A stretch of 64,000 nt of DNA from JAVJSU01 sp040219275 (GTDB lineage Bacteria; Chloroflexota; Anaerolineae; Aggregatilineales; Phototrophicaceae): positions 28,558-92,557 of the forward strand of contig JAVJSU010000032.1 of NCBI GenBank assembly GCA_040219275.1, given 5' to 3'. Shown piece by piece: positions 1-8,516 of this stretch. The position numbers were made by a program, and so were the translations under genes. Each line of letters starts with the position of its first letter. The stretch's first letter is position 1. The notes beneath the pieces were generated by a model. The model saw only the letters and a list, made by a program, of their open reading frames with translations. It was not told the DNA's origin and did not search any database.

Positions 1-1
1 C

Positions 2-1444
2 TTCGGGCGCAGTCGTGCACGGGTGACCCGTGATATGGAACGCCCGCAGGTCACGTTTAGCGATGTTGCTGGCGCGGAAGAAGCCAAAGAAGAACTTAAA
101 GAAATTGTTGAATTCCTGAAAGAACCGGAAAAATTCATCCGCCTCGGCGCACGCGTGCCGAAAGGTGTGTTGATGGTCGGTCCTCCGGGTACGGGTAAGA
201 CGCTGATGGCTCGTGCCGTCGCCGGTGAAGCCGGTGTGCCCTTCTTCAGTATTTCCGGCTCAGAATTTGTGGAAATGTTTGTCGGTGTGGGTGCATCCCG
301 TGTGCGTGATCTGTTTGATCGGGCAAAGGCGGAAGCACCAGCCATTATCTTCGTCGATGAAATTGATGCAGTCGGGCGGCATCGTGGCGCAGGCTTAGGC
401 GGCGGTCATGATGAGCGTGAACAAACCTTGAATCAAATTCTGGTGGAGATGGACGGGTTTGAAACCGGTACCAATGTGATTATCGTCGCCGCGACCAACC
501 GCCCCGATATTCTTGATCCGGCTCTGCTCCGTCCGGGACGTTTTGACCGCAAGGTGATTATGGACAATCCTGATGTTTCAGGTCGTCTGGACATCCTCAA
601 GGTTCATGCTAAGGGCAAACCGCTTGCGCCAAGTGTCGATTTAGAATCCATCGCCAAGATCACGGCGGGCTTCTCCGGTGCTGATCTGGAAAACTTGATT
701 AACGAAGCGGCGATTTTAGCGGCACGTCGTAACCTGAAAACCATCGGCATGAGCGAGCTACAAGAAAGTATGGAGCGCGTGGTGATGGGACCGGAACGCA
801 AAACCCGCGTCATCTCGCCCAAAGAGAAACGCTCTATCGCCTATCACGAAGCCGGTCACGCCATTTTGCATCATGTTTTGGAACACGCCAATCCGGTGCA
901 TAAGGTGACGATTATCCCGCGTGGGCGTGCAGGTGGCTTTGTGATGTCCCTGCCGGACGAAGATCATATGCTGGTCTCCCGTGAGCAATTTCAAGATCAA
1001 ATCGTCGCGGCGATGGGTGGACGAGCCGCAGAAGATATTGTCTTTAATCAACTGACCACCGGCGCGAGTAACGATTTGCAACAGGCGACCCGTATGGCAC
1101 GGGCGATGGTCACGCAATTCGGCATGAGCGACAAGCTCGGTCCGCGTTCTTATGGTGCGGCGAGTGGTGGCTCGGTCTTTTTGGGGCGCGAAATCGGCGA
1201 ACAGCGCGATTATAGCGAACACTATGCCGAAGAGATCGACAACGAGGTAACGGGTATCCTGCAAACCGCCTATAATCGGGCGCGGGGCATCCTGACAGAA
1301 AACCGCGAGAAGCTCGATACACTTGCAAATATCCTGATCGAACGCGAGACACTAGACCGTCAGCACTTCGAGGAAGTCATGGAAAACAGCATGGGTGCAA
1401 CGCCTGCACCGTCTATGTTTGAAGACTACGACGGCGACGAGTAG
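2..1444 (+). CDS. ftsH: ATP-dependent zinc metalloprotease FtsH (5' end outside window)
   Basis: Membrane-anchored AAA+ protease that degrades unfolded and regulatory membrane proteins. The reading frame is already open at base 2, so the N-terminal membrane segments lie upstream of the window. The GTG at 23 is only an internal codon. Numbering from that GTG: Walker A GPPGTGKT (53-60), Walker B IIFVDE (109-113), the second region of homology with its arginine fingers near 160-175, the zinc motif HEAGH (275-279), and a probable third zinc ligand Asp351 in a TGASNDLQQAT context. All catalytic residues are present. The C-terminal tail is short and acidic. A strong terminator follows 30 bases after the stop. 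Identification is secure from the motifs and their order. Confidence 0.97.
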   Translation, partial: FGRSRARVTRDMERPQVTFSDVAGAEEAKEELKEIVEFLKEPEKFIRLGARVPKGVLMVGPPGTGKTLMARAVAGEAGVPFFSISGSEFVEMFVGVGASRVRDLFDRAKAEAPAIIFVDEIDAVGRHRGAGLGGGHDEREQTLNQILVEMDGFETGTNVIIVAATNRPDILDPALLRPGRFDRKVIMDNPDVSGRLDILKVHAKGKPLAPSVDLESIAKITAGFSGADLENLINEAAILAARRNLKTIGMSELQESMERVVMGPERKTRVISPKEKRSIAYHEAGHAILHHVLEHANPVHKVTIIPRGRAGGFVMSLPDEDHMLVSREQFQDQIVAAMGGRAAEDIVFNQLTTGASNDLQQATRMARAMVTQFGMSDKLGPRSYGAASGGSVFLGREIGEQRDYSEHYAEEIDNEVTGILQTAYNRARGILTENREKLDTLANILIERETLDRQHFEEVMENSMGATPAPSMFEDYDGDE

Positions 1445-1472
1445 AGCTAGATAGCTGATTAGAAAATATCAC

Positions 1473-1508
1473 AAACGGTCATCTCTAACGCAGAGATGAC
1501 CGTTTTTT
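1473..1508 (+). terminator. intrinsic terminator of ftsH
   Basis: A 13-bp perfect stem (AAACGGTCATCTC and its complement) with a 7-base loop, ending in a run of six T, directly after the ftsH stop. Confidence 0.93.
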
Positions 1509-1613
1509 GTTATCGAACCTTAGAACCCACTAAACAACCCGCCAAAATCTGTAGAGTGTCGGCTACAATGAGTGTGTAGTACGACTTATGTTCGTTATAG
1601 ATTGGGTTTCTTT

Positions 1614-2174
1614 ATGCTGGTTATTGATTCTGAGCTTGAACTGGTGCTGATTCAAGCGCATCATGCGGAACCCCTCTTTAAAATCGTCGAGCGGGATCGC
1701 GCTTATTTACGACGCTGGCAAAATTGGCCCGATTACATCCAAACTGTGGACGATATGATGATGATTGTGGATCGCTCCGATCAGAAAATTTCTACGGGCA
1801 ACGGCTTTGATCTGGTGATTTGCTATCGCGGGCAGGTCGTCGGCAAAATTGGGCTGGTGTATGTGGCAGTCGCCCATCTACGTACTGAAATCGGCTATTG
1901 GCTGGGGCAGGATTTTCAGGGTCACGGCATCATGACCCGTGCTTGCGTGGCGGTGACGGCGTACGCGTTTCATCACATGCTGATGGAAACGGTCAACATC
2001 CGCTGTGCACTCGGCAACACGCGCAGTCGTGCCATTCCAGAACGCCTCGGCTTCGTGGATACAGGCTTGTTGCCCAACAAAACATGGTTGCACGGGCGCA
2101 GGATCGAAGAAACCCTCTACATGATGACCCCTGATCGCTGGTCACGCTTACACAATCCACAGCACAAGATATAG
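1614..2174 (+). CDS. GNAT N-acetyltransferase, RimJ/RimL type
   Basis: Acetyl-CoA-dependent acetyltransferase resembling the RimL/YdaF group that acetylates ribosomal protein N-termini or small amines. The C-terminal half shows the GNAT core: a strand giving EIGYWLGQDFQGHGIMTRA, where the Q-x-x-G-x-G/A-type acetyl-CoA loop is QGHGIM, followed by a helix and a late segment N-x-x-S-R-A-I-P-E-R-LGF typical of this group. I start it at ATG 1614 (about 186 residues, usual for the family) and not at GTG 1572, because the extra 14 residues have no family counterpart. The ribosome-binding site is weak at either start. It converges with the histidine kinase gene downstream (20-bp gap). Substrate unknown. 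Confidence 0.85.
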   Translation: MLVIDSELELVLIQAHHAEPLFKIVERDRAYLRRWQNWPDYIQTVDDMMMIVDRSDQKISTGNGFDLVICYRGQVVGKIGLVYVAVAHLRTEIGYWLGQDFQGHGIMTRACVAVTAYAFHHMLMETVNIRCALGNTRSRAIPERLGFVDTGLLPNKTWLHGRRIEETLYMMTPDRWSRLHNPQHKI

Positions 2175-2194
2175 GCGCTAACAAATCTATCCAC

Positions 2195-4318
2195 CTACGA
2201 TGCCACCAGCACATTAATGCACCGGAGCACCTGCGCGGGATTTAAGCCTTCTGACTGATAGATGCTCAAATCGGTGCCGAATTGTGTTTCGCTTTCGACA
2301 TAGCGCGTGGCGGTCAGCAGGATGATCGACATCGACGCTAAGGTTGGATCAGCCCGCACCTTTTCGATGACCTCAAACCCGCTCATGTCGGGCATCGCCA
2401 GATCAAGCAGAAGTAAATCCGGCTGTTGATTATAAATCACATCCATCGCTTGCTGACCGTCATAGGCACGGAAGATACGCAATTCTGGCGGAGAGTCCGG
2501 CTGTTCACGCATCTGGAGCGTTTCAATCGTCCGTTGCACCAGCTGAACAAAACCGAGGTCATCGTCTACAATCAGCACACTTTTCACGGACGACAATTGG
2601 CGAATTTGATCGGCGAGTTGCTGGCTCGTAATCGGTTTGGAGAGGCACGCCGTCACGCCGAGGCTTTCCGTCAGCCATGCCATGCTCGGCAAGGAGCAAT
2701 TGACCACTGTAATGCCATCCGGGTTAAACGCTAAATCAAGCGAAGCCGATGGCGAATTGCCGGGCTTTTGATTGTAGATGATGGCGTGGGGTAAATAATG
2801 ATGAATGGCGTGGTCAAGTGTGCTTTTATCCGTGACGGCTTCCACCTGATAATGTTTGAGATGGCGCGCCACCATCGTCACCACTGCCGGATCAGCATCA
2901 ACCACCAGCACCACTGGCTGATCGTTTTGGTCGGCGCTCTCAAGATAGGGGATCGCCAAGCGGCTACGGTGCGCGGGGATCGTAAATGTAAAGGTCGAGC
3001 CTTTGCCTTCGTAACTCTCGACGGTGAGTCGTCCGCCGTGTGCTTCCACAAAGCGTTTGGTGATCGCCAGCCCCAGTCCCGCGCCCCCATGACTGCGACT
3101 GAGGGAAAAATCTACCTGAAAGAATTCGTCAAAAATGAGCGGTAATTTATCTTCAGGAATGCCGATTCCTGTGTCTGCCAGCGTGACGACCACCTCGCCA
3201 TTGCGATAACATGCGCTGAGTGTCACCGTGCCGTGTTGGGTGAAGCGTTGCGCGTTATTGCACAGGTTCAGCAACACCTGACGCATCCGTGTGCTATCAA
3301 TCTCGACCATCGGCAACCCCGCCTCAATATTGGTGATGAGGCGCACATCCGTATCCACAAAAAGATTTTCTAGCAAAGCAACCGTTTGTAGCAAAAAGTG
3401 ATTCATGTCCGTGTTTTCCAGATTGGTCGCAAATTCGGACATCTCGACATGCGACAAATCGAGCACATCGTCGATCATCTCCAGCAGGTGACGGCTGTTG
3501 CTATAAATCTGATGAATATCGCGGAGCATCTTCGGCGGGAACTCCACATCGCCATAGACTTCCGGCGTAAAATACAGGATTTCCGTAAAGCCCAGAATCA
3601 AATTCAACGGCGTGCGTAGCTCATGGCTGATGTTGGCGGCGAAGCGTTCTTTCATCCGGCGGGCTTCTGTCGCTTGCTGACGGGCATATACGAGTTGTTG
3701 TTGCATCCGGCGCTGATTCTCATAACTGATTTCCAACGACTTGACGGCTTGCACCAATTCCGCCCGCCGATTGCGCGTTTCGTGCAACAGATGATCGGCG
3801 CGATCGTGCATGGAGCTATACCACGTCAGGGCAACATAGAACTTGTTGATGGCGGTCATCGTGATAGCAGTCGAGAATCCGTACAATGCTAGCAATGGCG
3901 CGAGCGGAAAATCATGCTGTCCGCTGGATTCCAGCAAAAAGAGAAACAGGAAGATCGCGCTGGCAGAGGCGAGGCTACTGCGTGTGACCAGCAAGCCACT
4001 CATCAACACCAGCGGCAAGCCCAAAAATTCCAGCCAGCCGGAGTCTATGCGGGCGAGGGCGAGGAACAAAAATAGATGCAAGCAGATCACATAGCTATAC
4101 CGCGACAGGTTGCCATTGAGCTTCAACAGGCGCAGATGCAACACGCTAATCAGCATCAGACCGATGGATAACCCGACGGCGATATTGGAAATCGGGCGGG
4201 TGAGCAAGCCGATATTCATGAGGCAATAACCGGCAATAAATACGATAATCGTAATCTGCCGGAGCATATTCTCACGTAGGTCAAGCAAAATATCCCTAAA
4301 AAAATGATCCGGCAACAT
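2195..4318 (-). CDS. membrane hybrid histidine kinase with two receiver domains
   Basis: 707 residues. About six membrane helices (roughly 22-38, 46-62, 76-90, 97-112, 117-131, 139-156) lead through a coiled coil (170-225) to a HisKA domain with His232 in ANISHELRTPLN, and a HATPase domain (N-box NLCNNAQ near 351-357, G1 DTGIGIP, G2 GGAGLGLA). Two receiver domains follow. Receiver 1 (468-575) has Asn516 where the phospho-acceptor Asp should be but keeps the Lys-Pro pair near 561. Receiver 2 (579-700) has a good acceptor (Asp639 in LLLLDLAMPDMSG) but no recognisable conserved Lys-Pro. The gene lies 3 bases after the HTH/receiver gene at 4322, so the two are co-transcribed and probably partners. 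No extracellular sensor domain is present, so the signal is likely sensed in or through the membrane. Confidence 0.92.
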   Translation of the reverse strand: MLPDHFFRDILLDLRENMLRQITIIVFIAGYCLMNIGLLTRPISNIAVGLSIGLMLISVLHLRLLKLNGNLSRYSYVICLHLFLFLALARIDSGWLEFLGLPLVLMSGLLVTRSSLASASAIFLFLFLLESSGQHDFPLAPLLALYGFSTAITMTAINKFYVALTWYSSMHDRADHLLHETRNRRAELVQAVKSLEISYENQRRMQQQLVYARQQATEARRMKERFAANISHELRTPLNLILGFTEILYFTPEVYGDVEFPPKMLRDIHQIYSNSRHLLEMIDDVLDLSHVEMSEFATNLENTDMNHFLLQTVALLENLFVDTDVRLITNIEAGLPMVEIDSTRMRQVLLNLCNNAQRFTQHGTVTLSACYRNGEVVVTLADTGIGIPEDKLPLIFDEFFQVDFSLSRSHGGAGLGLAITKRFVEAHGGRLTVESYEGKGSTFTFTIPAHRSRLAIPYLESADQNDQPVVLVVDADPAVVTMVARHLKHYQVEAVTDKSTLDHAIHHYLPHAIIYNQKPGNSPSASLDLAFNPDGITVVNCSLPSMAWLTESLGVTACLSKPITSQQLADQIRQLSSVKSVLIVDDDLGFVQLVQRTIETLQMREQPDSPPELRIFRAYDGQQAMDVIYNQQPDLLLLDLAMPDMSGFEVIEKVRADPTLASMSIILLTATRYVESETQFGTDLSIYQSEGLNPAQVLRCINVLVAS

Positions 4319-4321
4319 ACA

Positions 4322-5515
4322 TTAAACCCCGACTTTTTTGAGCGATTCCAGAATACGATCTTTACTGACTGGCTTGGAGATAAATTCGGATGCACCCAGT
4401 GAATAGGCGAGTTCGGGGTCGTTAATCACCGAGCAAATAATCACTGGCGTATCACGCGTTTCAGGGCGGGTGCGTAAATGTTGGAGCAATTCCCAGCCAT
4501 CCATACCGGGCATCATTAAATCCATGATGATGATGTCCGGCAGATGTGACACCGCCAGCGCCAAACCATCAGTGCCACTCTGTGCGGAAATAACCTGATA
4601 CATCTGCCCGCTAAAGTAGCGTTCCAGCAATTCGACCAGCCCCTCGTTATCGTCGATAATCAGCACCACACGGCTATCGCTCATCCGCAGGGTCAGTTGA
4701 TAACTGCTGGAGGTTGTTCGCGTCAGGCTATAGCGCCACCCTAAGCCCTGCAAAAATTGGGTGATGACCGGATTAATAATTTTGGGCGGTTCCGCGCTGG
4801 AATGATGAAACTGAAGCTGTAATTCGGCGATGTCGTCTGCGTCGCGCAGTTCGACGACCACCTCGGAGGCGCGTACCTGTTGCACCGTCCGGCTAATCAG
4901 GTTCACAAACACCTGCTGGGCGACCATCGCATTCGTCAGCACCTTGACCGCATCATCCGGCGCGACAAAACGAATATGGACGTTATTGCCCTCCGCAAGT
5001 TTGCCTACTGCCCTCAGCGCGACTGCCAGCAAATCATTGAGCGCAACGGTGGTCATCGTCCCCTCAAGGCGTTCGACTTCTGTGGCTAACGACGACGCGT
5101 TCACCACATCACCCTGTACGACTGGCTTATCTTGCGGTGCGTTGGGTGTCGGTGGATATTTATAGCGCAGAATCTCACTCACGCCTTCATGCCCGCGTCG
5201 CAAATCCCGATAGGCTTGCCGGAGCGAGATGCCCAGTTCATAAGCGGTTTCTTGCAGAGTCATGCCTCCTATATAATGCAGGTGCATCAGATGATATAAT
5301 CGCGCCGCGCCGGAACGTACCGCGACGTTCTTACCGGGATTCAAGGTTTCAATTGCCGCCTTAAGCTCACTTCGCAAGCGTTGACCGGGCAATTCTCCGG
5401 CGATGGCGGGTAAACTTTCCGCGAGGGGGTGGCGCTGTAAATAGGGGAGATCGTATAAATTTTCTAAAGCCTGTTTGACCTGATCTAAAAATTGTTCATC
5501 AATCGTTTCTGACAT
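4322..5515 (-). CDS. HTH / degenerate-HATPase / receiver-domain response regulator
   Basis: 397 residues from ATG 5515, chosen because GGAG lies about 8 bases upstream; a TTG 15 bases earlier is the alternative. Residues 82-108 form a sigma-region-4-like helix-turn-helix (MTLQETAYELGISLRQAYRDLRR). Residues 155-278 look like a HATPase fold that keeps an N-box-like stretch (QQVFVNLISRTVQQV, Asn205) but has lost both glycine boxes, so ATP binding is doubtful. Residues 282-397 are a canonical receiver domain with acidic pocket DD at 288-289, acceptor Asp332 (IIIMDLMMPGMDG) and Lys381-Pro. The order, DNA-binding domain first and receiver last, is reversed relative to ordinary response regulators. 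It is first in the operon with the hybrid kinase at 2195 and is the likely output of that kinase. Target genes unknown. Confidence 0.85.
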   Translation of the reverse strand: MSETIDEQFLDQVKQALENLYDLPYLQRHPLAESLPAIAGELPGQRLRSELKAAIETLNPGKNVAVRSGAARLYHLMHLHYIGGMTLQETAYELGISLRQAYRDLRRGHEGVSEILRYKYPPTPNAPQDKPVVQGDVVNASSLATEVERLEGTMTTVALNDLLAVALRAVGKLAEGNNVHIRFVAPDDAVKVLTNAMVAQQVFVNLISRTVQQVRASEVVVELRDADDIAELQLQFHHSSAEPPKIINPVITQFLQGLGWRYSLTRTTSSSYQLTLRMSDSRVVLIIDDNEGLVELLERYFSGQMYQVISAQSGTDGLALAVSHLPDIIIMDLMMPGMDGWELLQHLRTRPETRDTPVIICSVINDPELAYSLGASEFISKPVSKDRILESLKKVGV

Positions 5516-5668
5516 ACGAAAGCTCCGCAAATAATTTATTTCTTGATGTTACGCCGGGTGCATAATATCAATCATCTTAATTGTACCAGCCATAAGTCTG
5601 TCAGTCCCATGTCATGCTTTTGTCACAAAAGCGCCCTCTATTTTTTGTGGAAATGTTATGCTTATTTT

Positions 5669-5697
5669 GAGTACAAGAGTACGCGTACAAGAGTACG
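5669..5697. promoter_or_regulatory. candidate operator: tandem 14-bp repeats with a palindrome
   Basis: Two copies of GTACAAGAGTACG at 14-base spacing (5671-5683, 5685-5697). Where they meet they form the perfect palindrome GTACGCGTAC (5679-5688) with a central CG, the style of LacI-family sites. It sits 60-90 bases before the sugar-binding protein gene, and an inverted GTACTC recurs near 5712. Which protein binds is not known; no LacI-type gene is in the window. Confidence 0.5.
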
Positions 5698-5757
5698 TTT
5701 TTAAAATTTCCCGTACTCATGATGTAACTAGACATTTATTTATTTAGGAGACGAATT

Positions 5758-7041
5758 ATGAAGAAACGTTTTTCACTGCTCTGCGTGGTGGCGATGATGG
5801 CGGCGCTTTTCAGCGTTGCCGTCAGCGCACAGGATGACTCGCTCTCCGGTGAGTTAGAAATCTTCTCATGGTGGGCAGGTGACGAAGGTCCCGCGCTCGA
5901 AGCATTAATCGCCCTTTATAACACTCAGAACCCCGGTGTTGAAATTATCAACGCAACTGTTACGGGTGGCTCCGGTGTGAATGCCCGCGCCGTCCTCAAG
6001 ACGCGTATGCTCGGTGGCGATCCGCCAGATTCGTTTCAGGTACACGCCGGTGAAGAATTGACCGGCACATGGGTTGTCGCAGATCGCATGGTTGATCTGA
6101 CCTCCCTGTACGAAGAAAATGGTTGGTTCGAAGCCTTCCCGCAAGATTTGATCGACTTACTGACCTATGATGGCGGTATCTACAGCGTGCCGGTGAACAT
6201 TCACCGTTCAAACGTGTTGTGGTATGTGCCTGCCAACCTCGAAGAATGGGGCATATCCGTCCCGACCACATGGGATGAATTCCTGACCACCTGTGCAACC
6301 TTGCAGGATGCTGGCGTAACCCCGCTGGTCGTCGGTGAAGCATGGACAGTCAATCATCTGTGGGAAAGTGTTGCCCTCGGCGTGCTCGGCGCGGATGGTT
6401 GGAACGGCATCTGGACGGGCGACATCGCCCCGAACGGTCCGGAAATGATCGAAGTCTTCGAAACATTCAACGACGTGCTCGGATGCACCAACGTGAATGA
6501 TGATGCCGCTGGTTTAAGCTGGGGTCAGGCGACAGATCAAATGCTCGCCGGAACAGCCGCATTCAACGTGATGGGTGACTGGGCGGCGGGTTACATGACC
6601 ACCACACTTGGTCTGGAACCCGGTACAGATTACGCATGGTCAGCCAGCCCCGGCGCAGATGGCGTATTCATGTGGCTTTCTGACAGCTTCGGTTTACCTG
6701 AAGGTATCGAAAACGTAGACAATACGATTGCATGGCTGGAATTGCTCGGCTCTGTTGAGGGACAAAATGCCTTCAACCCGCTCAAAGGCTCTATTCCAGC
6801 ACGCATTGACGCAGTTGCCGCCGCACCGGATGAGTACAACGCGTACCTGCAATCCGCCGCTGAAGATTGGGCAAGCAACACACTCGTCGGTAGTCTGGCA
6901 CACGGTGTCGCCGCTAACGAACGCTTTATGGGTGAATTCGGTCAGGTGATCGAAATCCTGCGCGCAAGCGGTAGCCCGGAAGCCGCCGCCAACGCCATGA
7001 CAGCCATCTGCTTTCAGGCGGGTGCATGTGGCACCATGTAA
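5758..7041 (+). CDS. sugar ABC transporter, extracellular substrate-binding protein
   Basis: Solute-binding protein of the cluster B / family 1 (MalE/UgpB/AraN-like) type. 427 residues with a signal peptide (KKR, hydrophobic core to about 24, cleavage near VSAQ). The mature part begins with the LEIFSWWAGDEGPALEAL segment characteristic of these proteins, and DSFQVHAGEEL and the aromatic residues of a sugar site follow. There is no lipobox cysteine, so anchoring is unclear. The ribosome site AGGAG precedes ATG 5758. It is followed by a hairpin and then two permease genes, the common order for this class. A hexose, pentose or short oligosaccharide is likely; the true ligand cannot be read from sequence. 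Confidence 0.93.
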   Translation: MKKRFSLLCVVAMMAALFSVAVSAQDDSLSGELEIFSWWAGDEGPALEALIALYNTQNPGVEIINATVTGGSGVNARAVLKTRMLGGDPPDSFQVHAGEELTGTWVVADRMVDLTSLYEENGWFEAFPQDLIDLLTYDGGIYSVPVNIHRSNVLWYVPANLEEWGISVPTTWDEFLTTCATLQDAGVTPLVVGEAWTVNHLWESVALGVLGADGWNGIWTGDIAPNGPEMIEVFETFNDVLGCTNVNDDAAGLSWGQATDQMLAGTAAFNVMGDWAAGYMTTTLGLEPGTDYAWSASPGADGVFMWLSDSFGLPEGIENVDNTIAWLELLGSVEGQNAFNPLKGSIPARIDAVAAAPDEYNAYLQSAAEDWASNTLVGSLAHGVAANERFMGEFGQVIEILRASGSPEAAANAMTAICFQAGACGTM

Positions 7042-7345
7042 TCTACGCCACCTTTACGGGTAGCTTAGTTTGAACTGATACATCTCAAGAGACCCGGTCT
7101 TGTACTGGGTCTTCTTTTTACAGGCACGCGATTAAACTAAAATTGCATACAGATACCTGTGAAATACAGACTTTCTAATTAAAATGCCCGATAAGACCAA
7201 ATCATATGAGCTTCGGAAAATACTTAAAAAAGCGTAACGCACATCTGCGGAGATACCTCATCTGCCCGCCATGCTCCGTACTTGTGAGATCAAACGCGCC
7301 TACCGAAGCGCCCAAAATTATTTATTGATATGAAAAGGACATGCT
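7042..7345 (+). other. intergenic leader between binding protein and permeases, with hairpin
   Basis: Contains the imperfect hairpin 7088-7119 (AGACCCGGT / ACTGGGTCT, then CTTCTTTTT). It probably stops most transcripts after the binding-protein gene so that this protein is made in excess over the permeases. The rest (7120-7330) is AT-rich and holds no gene I can support. A ribosome site AAGGA precedes ATG 7346. Confidence 0.6.
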
Positions 7346-8500
7346 ATGAGAAGTCCAAGAGATCGCCTGACTGCGTTCATCATGTTGTTGCCGTCACTCA
7401 TCTTGCTAGCGATCTTTGTGTATGGATTTATCTTCCAGACGATCCGCACATCGATGACGGACTGGGGAGAAAATCTGGGGAATGCGGCATTAGCACTGAA
7501 CGGGGAACGGAATTACGTCGGTCTGGACAATTACCATGATCTGATGACCGACCCGCTGGAATTTGAATTTCGGACAGCCATGGTAAATACCTTCTTCTTT
7601 ACCATTTTGTTTGTCGCAGGTTGTGTGTTTATCGGCATGATCCTTGCATTGTTATTGGACATGCGGGTGATGGGAGAAGGCTTCTTCAGGACAATATTCT
7701 TGCTCCCGATGTCGCTCTCGCTGGTCGTCACCGGCACCATCTGGCGCTGGCTGTATCAACCGGAAGGGCTGAATATTCTGCCTCAACGTGTTCTCGGCTT
7801 GGAACCCTACAAATTCAACTGGATGAACAGCCGTAAGCTCCTCTTGCCATTTGATTGGGGCGATATTCCCATGTACGTCACGTATGTCGGCATTTTCGTA
7901 CTGGCGATCCTCGCCTTTAATTATGTCATCAAGAAACGGTGGGGCGCGCTTGGCTGGGCGGTTTCGATTGCGGGCGTGTTGCTGATTTTGTATGTTGCGG
8001 GTATCTGGGAAAACACGATCTGGCCCAACGTCGGCATTGAATCACCGGATGGCACGTTGATCCCTATTCCAGAGACCAAAGGCTTTCAAGTCGCGCTGAC
8101 GGGAATCATTATTGCGGCGATCTGGCAAATGGCGGGCTATGTGATGGCGATGTTCCTCGCCGGCATTCGCGGTATTCCAGAAGAATTGCGCGAGGCGGCG
8201 CGGGTGGATGGCTGTAGTGAGATCGGTGTCTATTGGCGCATCGTCCTGCCACAACTTAAGCCGGTTGCCTTAAGTGCCATCATCGTGCTCGGTCACATTT
8301 CGCTAAAAATCTTCGATCTGGTGTTTGCGATGGCAGGGCGTGAAAATTTCCAGACCATCGTGCCGGGCATTCAAGTCTATAGCGCCTTCACCAACAATCG
8401 TTTTGCGAATGCTTCCGCCATTGCCGTCATCATGCTAGGGCTAGTCTCGCTGGTCATCGTCCCGTACTTATGGTCGCAACTGCGCGGCGCAAGCGAATAG
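7346..8500 (+). CDS. sugar ABC transporter permease (MalF/UgpA type) with extra membrane insertion
   Basis: First of two inner-membrane permeases. 384 residues, while the family usually has about 290-310. The N-terminal helix (TAFIMLLPSLILLAIFVYG) and the C-terminal half with the EAA loop (EELREAARVDGCSEIGVYWRIVLPQL region, about residues 280-305) are standard. This loop docks on the ATPase. The extra 80-90 residues lie between the third transmembrane region and the EAA half (about residues 150-245). They carry two additional hydrophobic helices (MYVTYVGIFVLAILAFNYVI and WAVSIAGVLLILYVAGI) joined by a basic loop. Followed after 16 bases by the second permease. No ATPase gene is in the operon, so a shared MsmK/UgpC-type ATPase elsewhere is expected. 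Confidence 0.92.
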   Translation: MRSPRDRLTAFIMLLPSLILLAIFVYGFIFQTIRTSMTDWGENLGNAALALNGERNYVGLDNYHDLMTDPLEFEFRTAMVNTFFFTILFVAGCVFIGMILALLLDMRVMGEGFFRTIFLLPMSLSLVVTGTIWRWLYQPEGLNILPQRVLGLEPYKFNWMNSRKLLLPFDWGDIPMYVTYVGIFVLAILAFNYVIKKRWGALGWAVSIAGVLLILYVAGIWENTIWPNVGIESPDGTLIPIPETKGFQVALTGIIIAAIWQMAGYVMAMFLAGIRGIPEELREAARVDGCSEIGVYWRIVLPQLKPVALSAIIVLGHISLKIFDLVFAMAGRENFQTIVPGIQVYSAFTNNRFANASAIAVIMLGLVSLVIVPYLWSQLRGASE

Positions 8501-8516
8501 AACTTCAGGAGTTATC

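Noticed and set aside
758..1264. 168-codon frame on the minus strand inside ftsH
   Set aside because: Lies antisense to an intact FtsH domain and has no ribosome site or family pattern.
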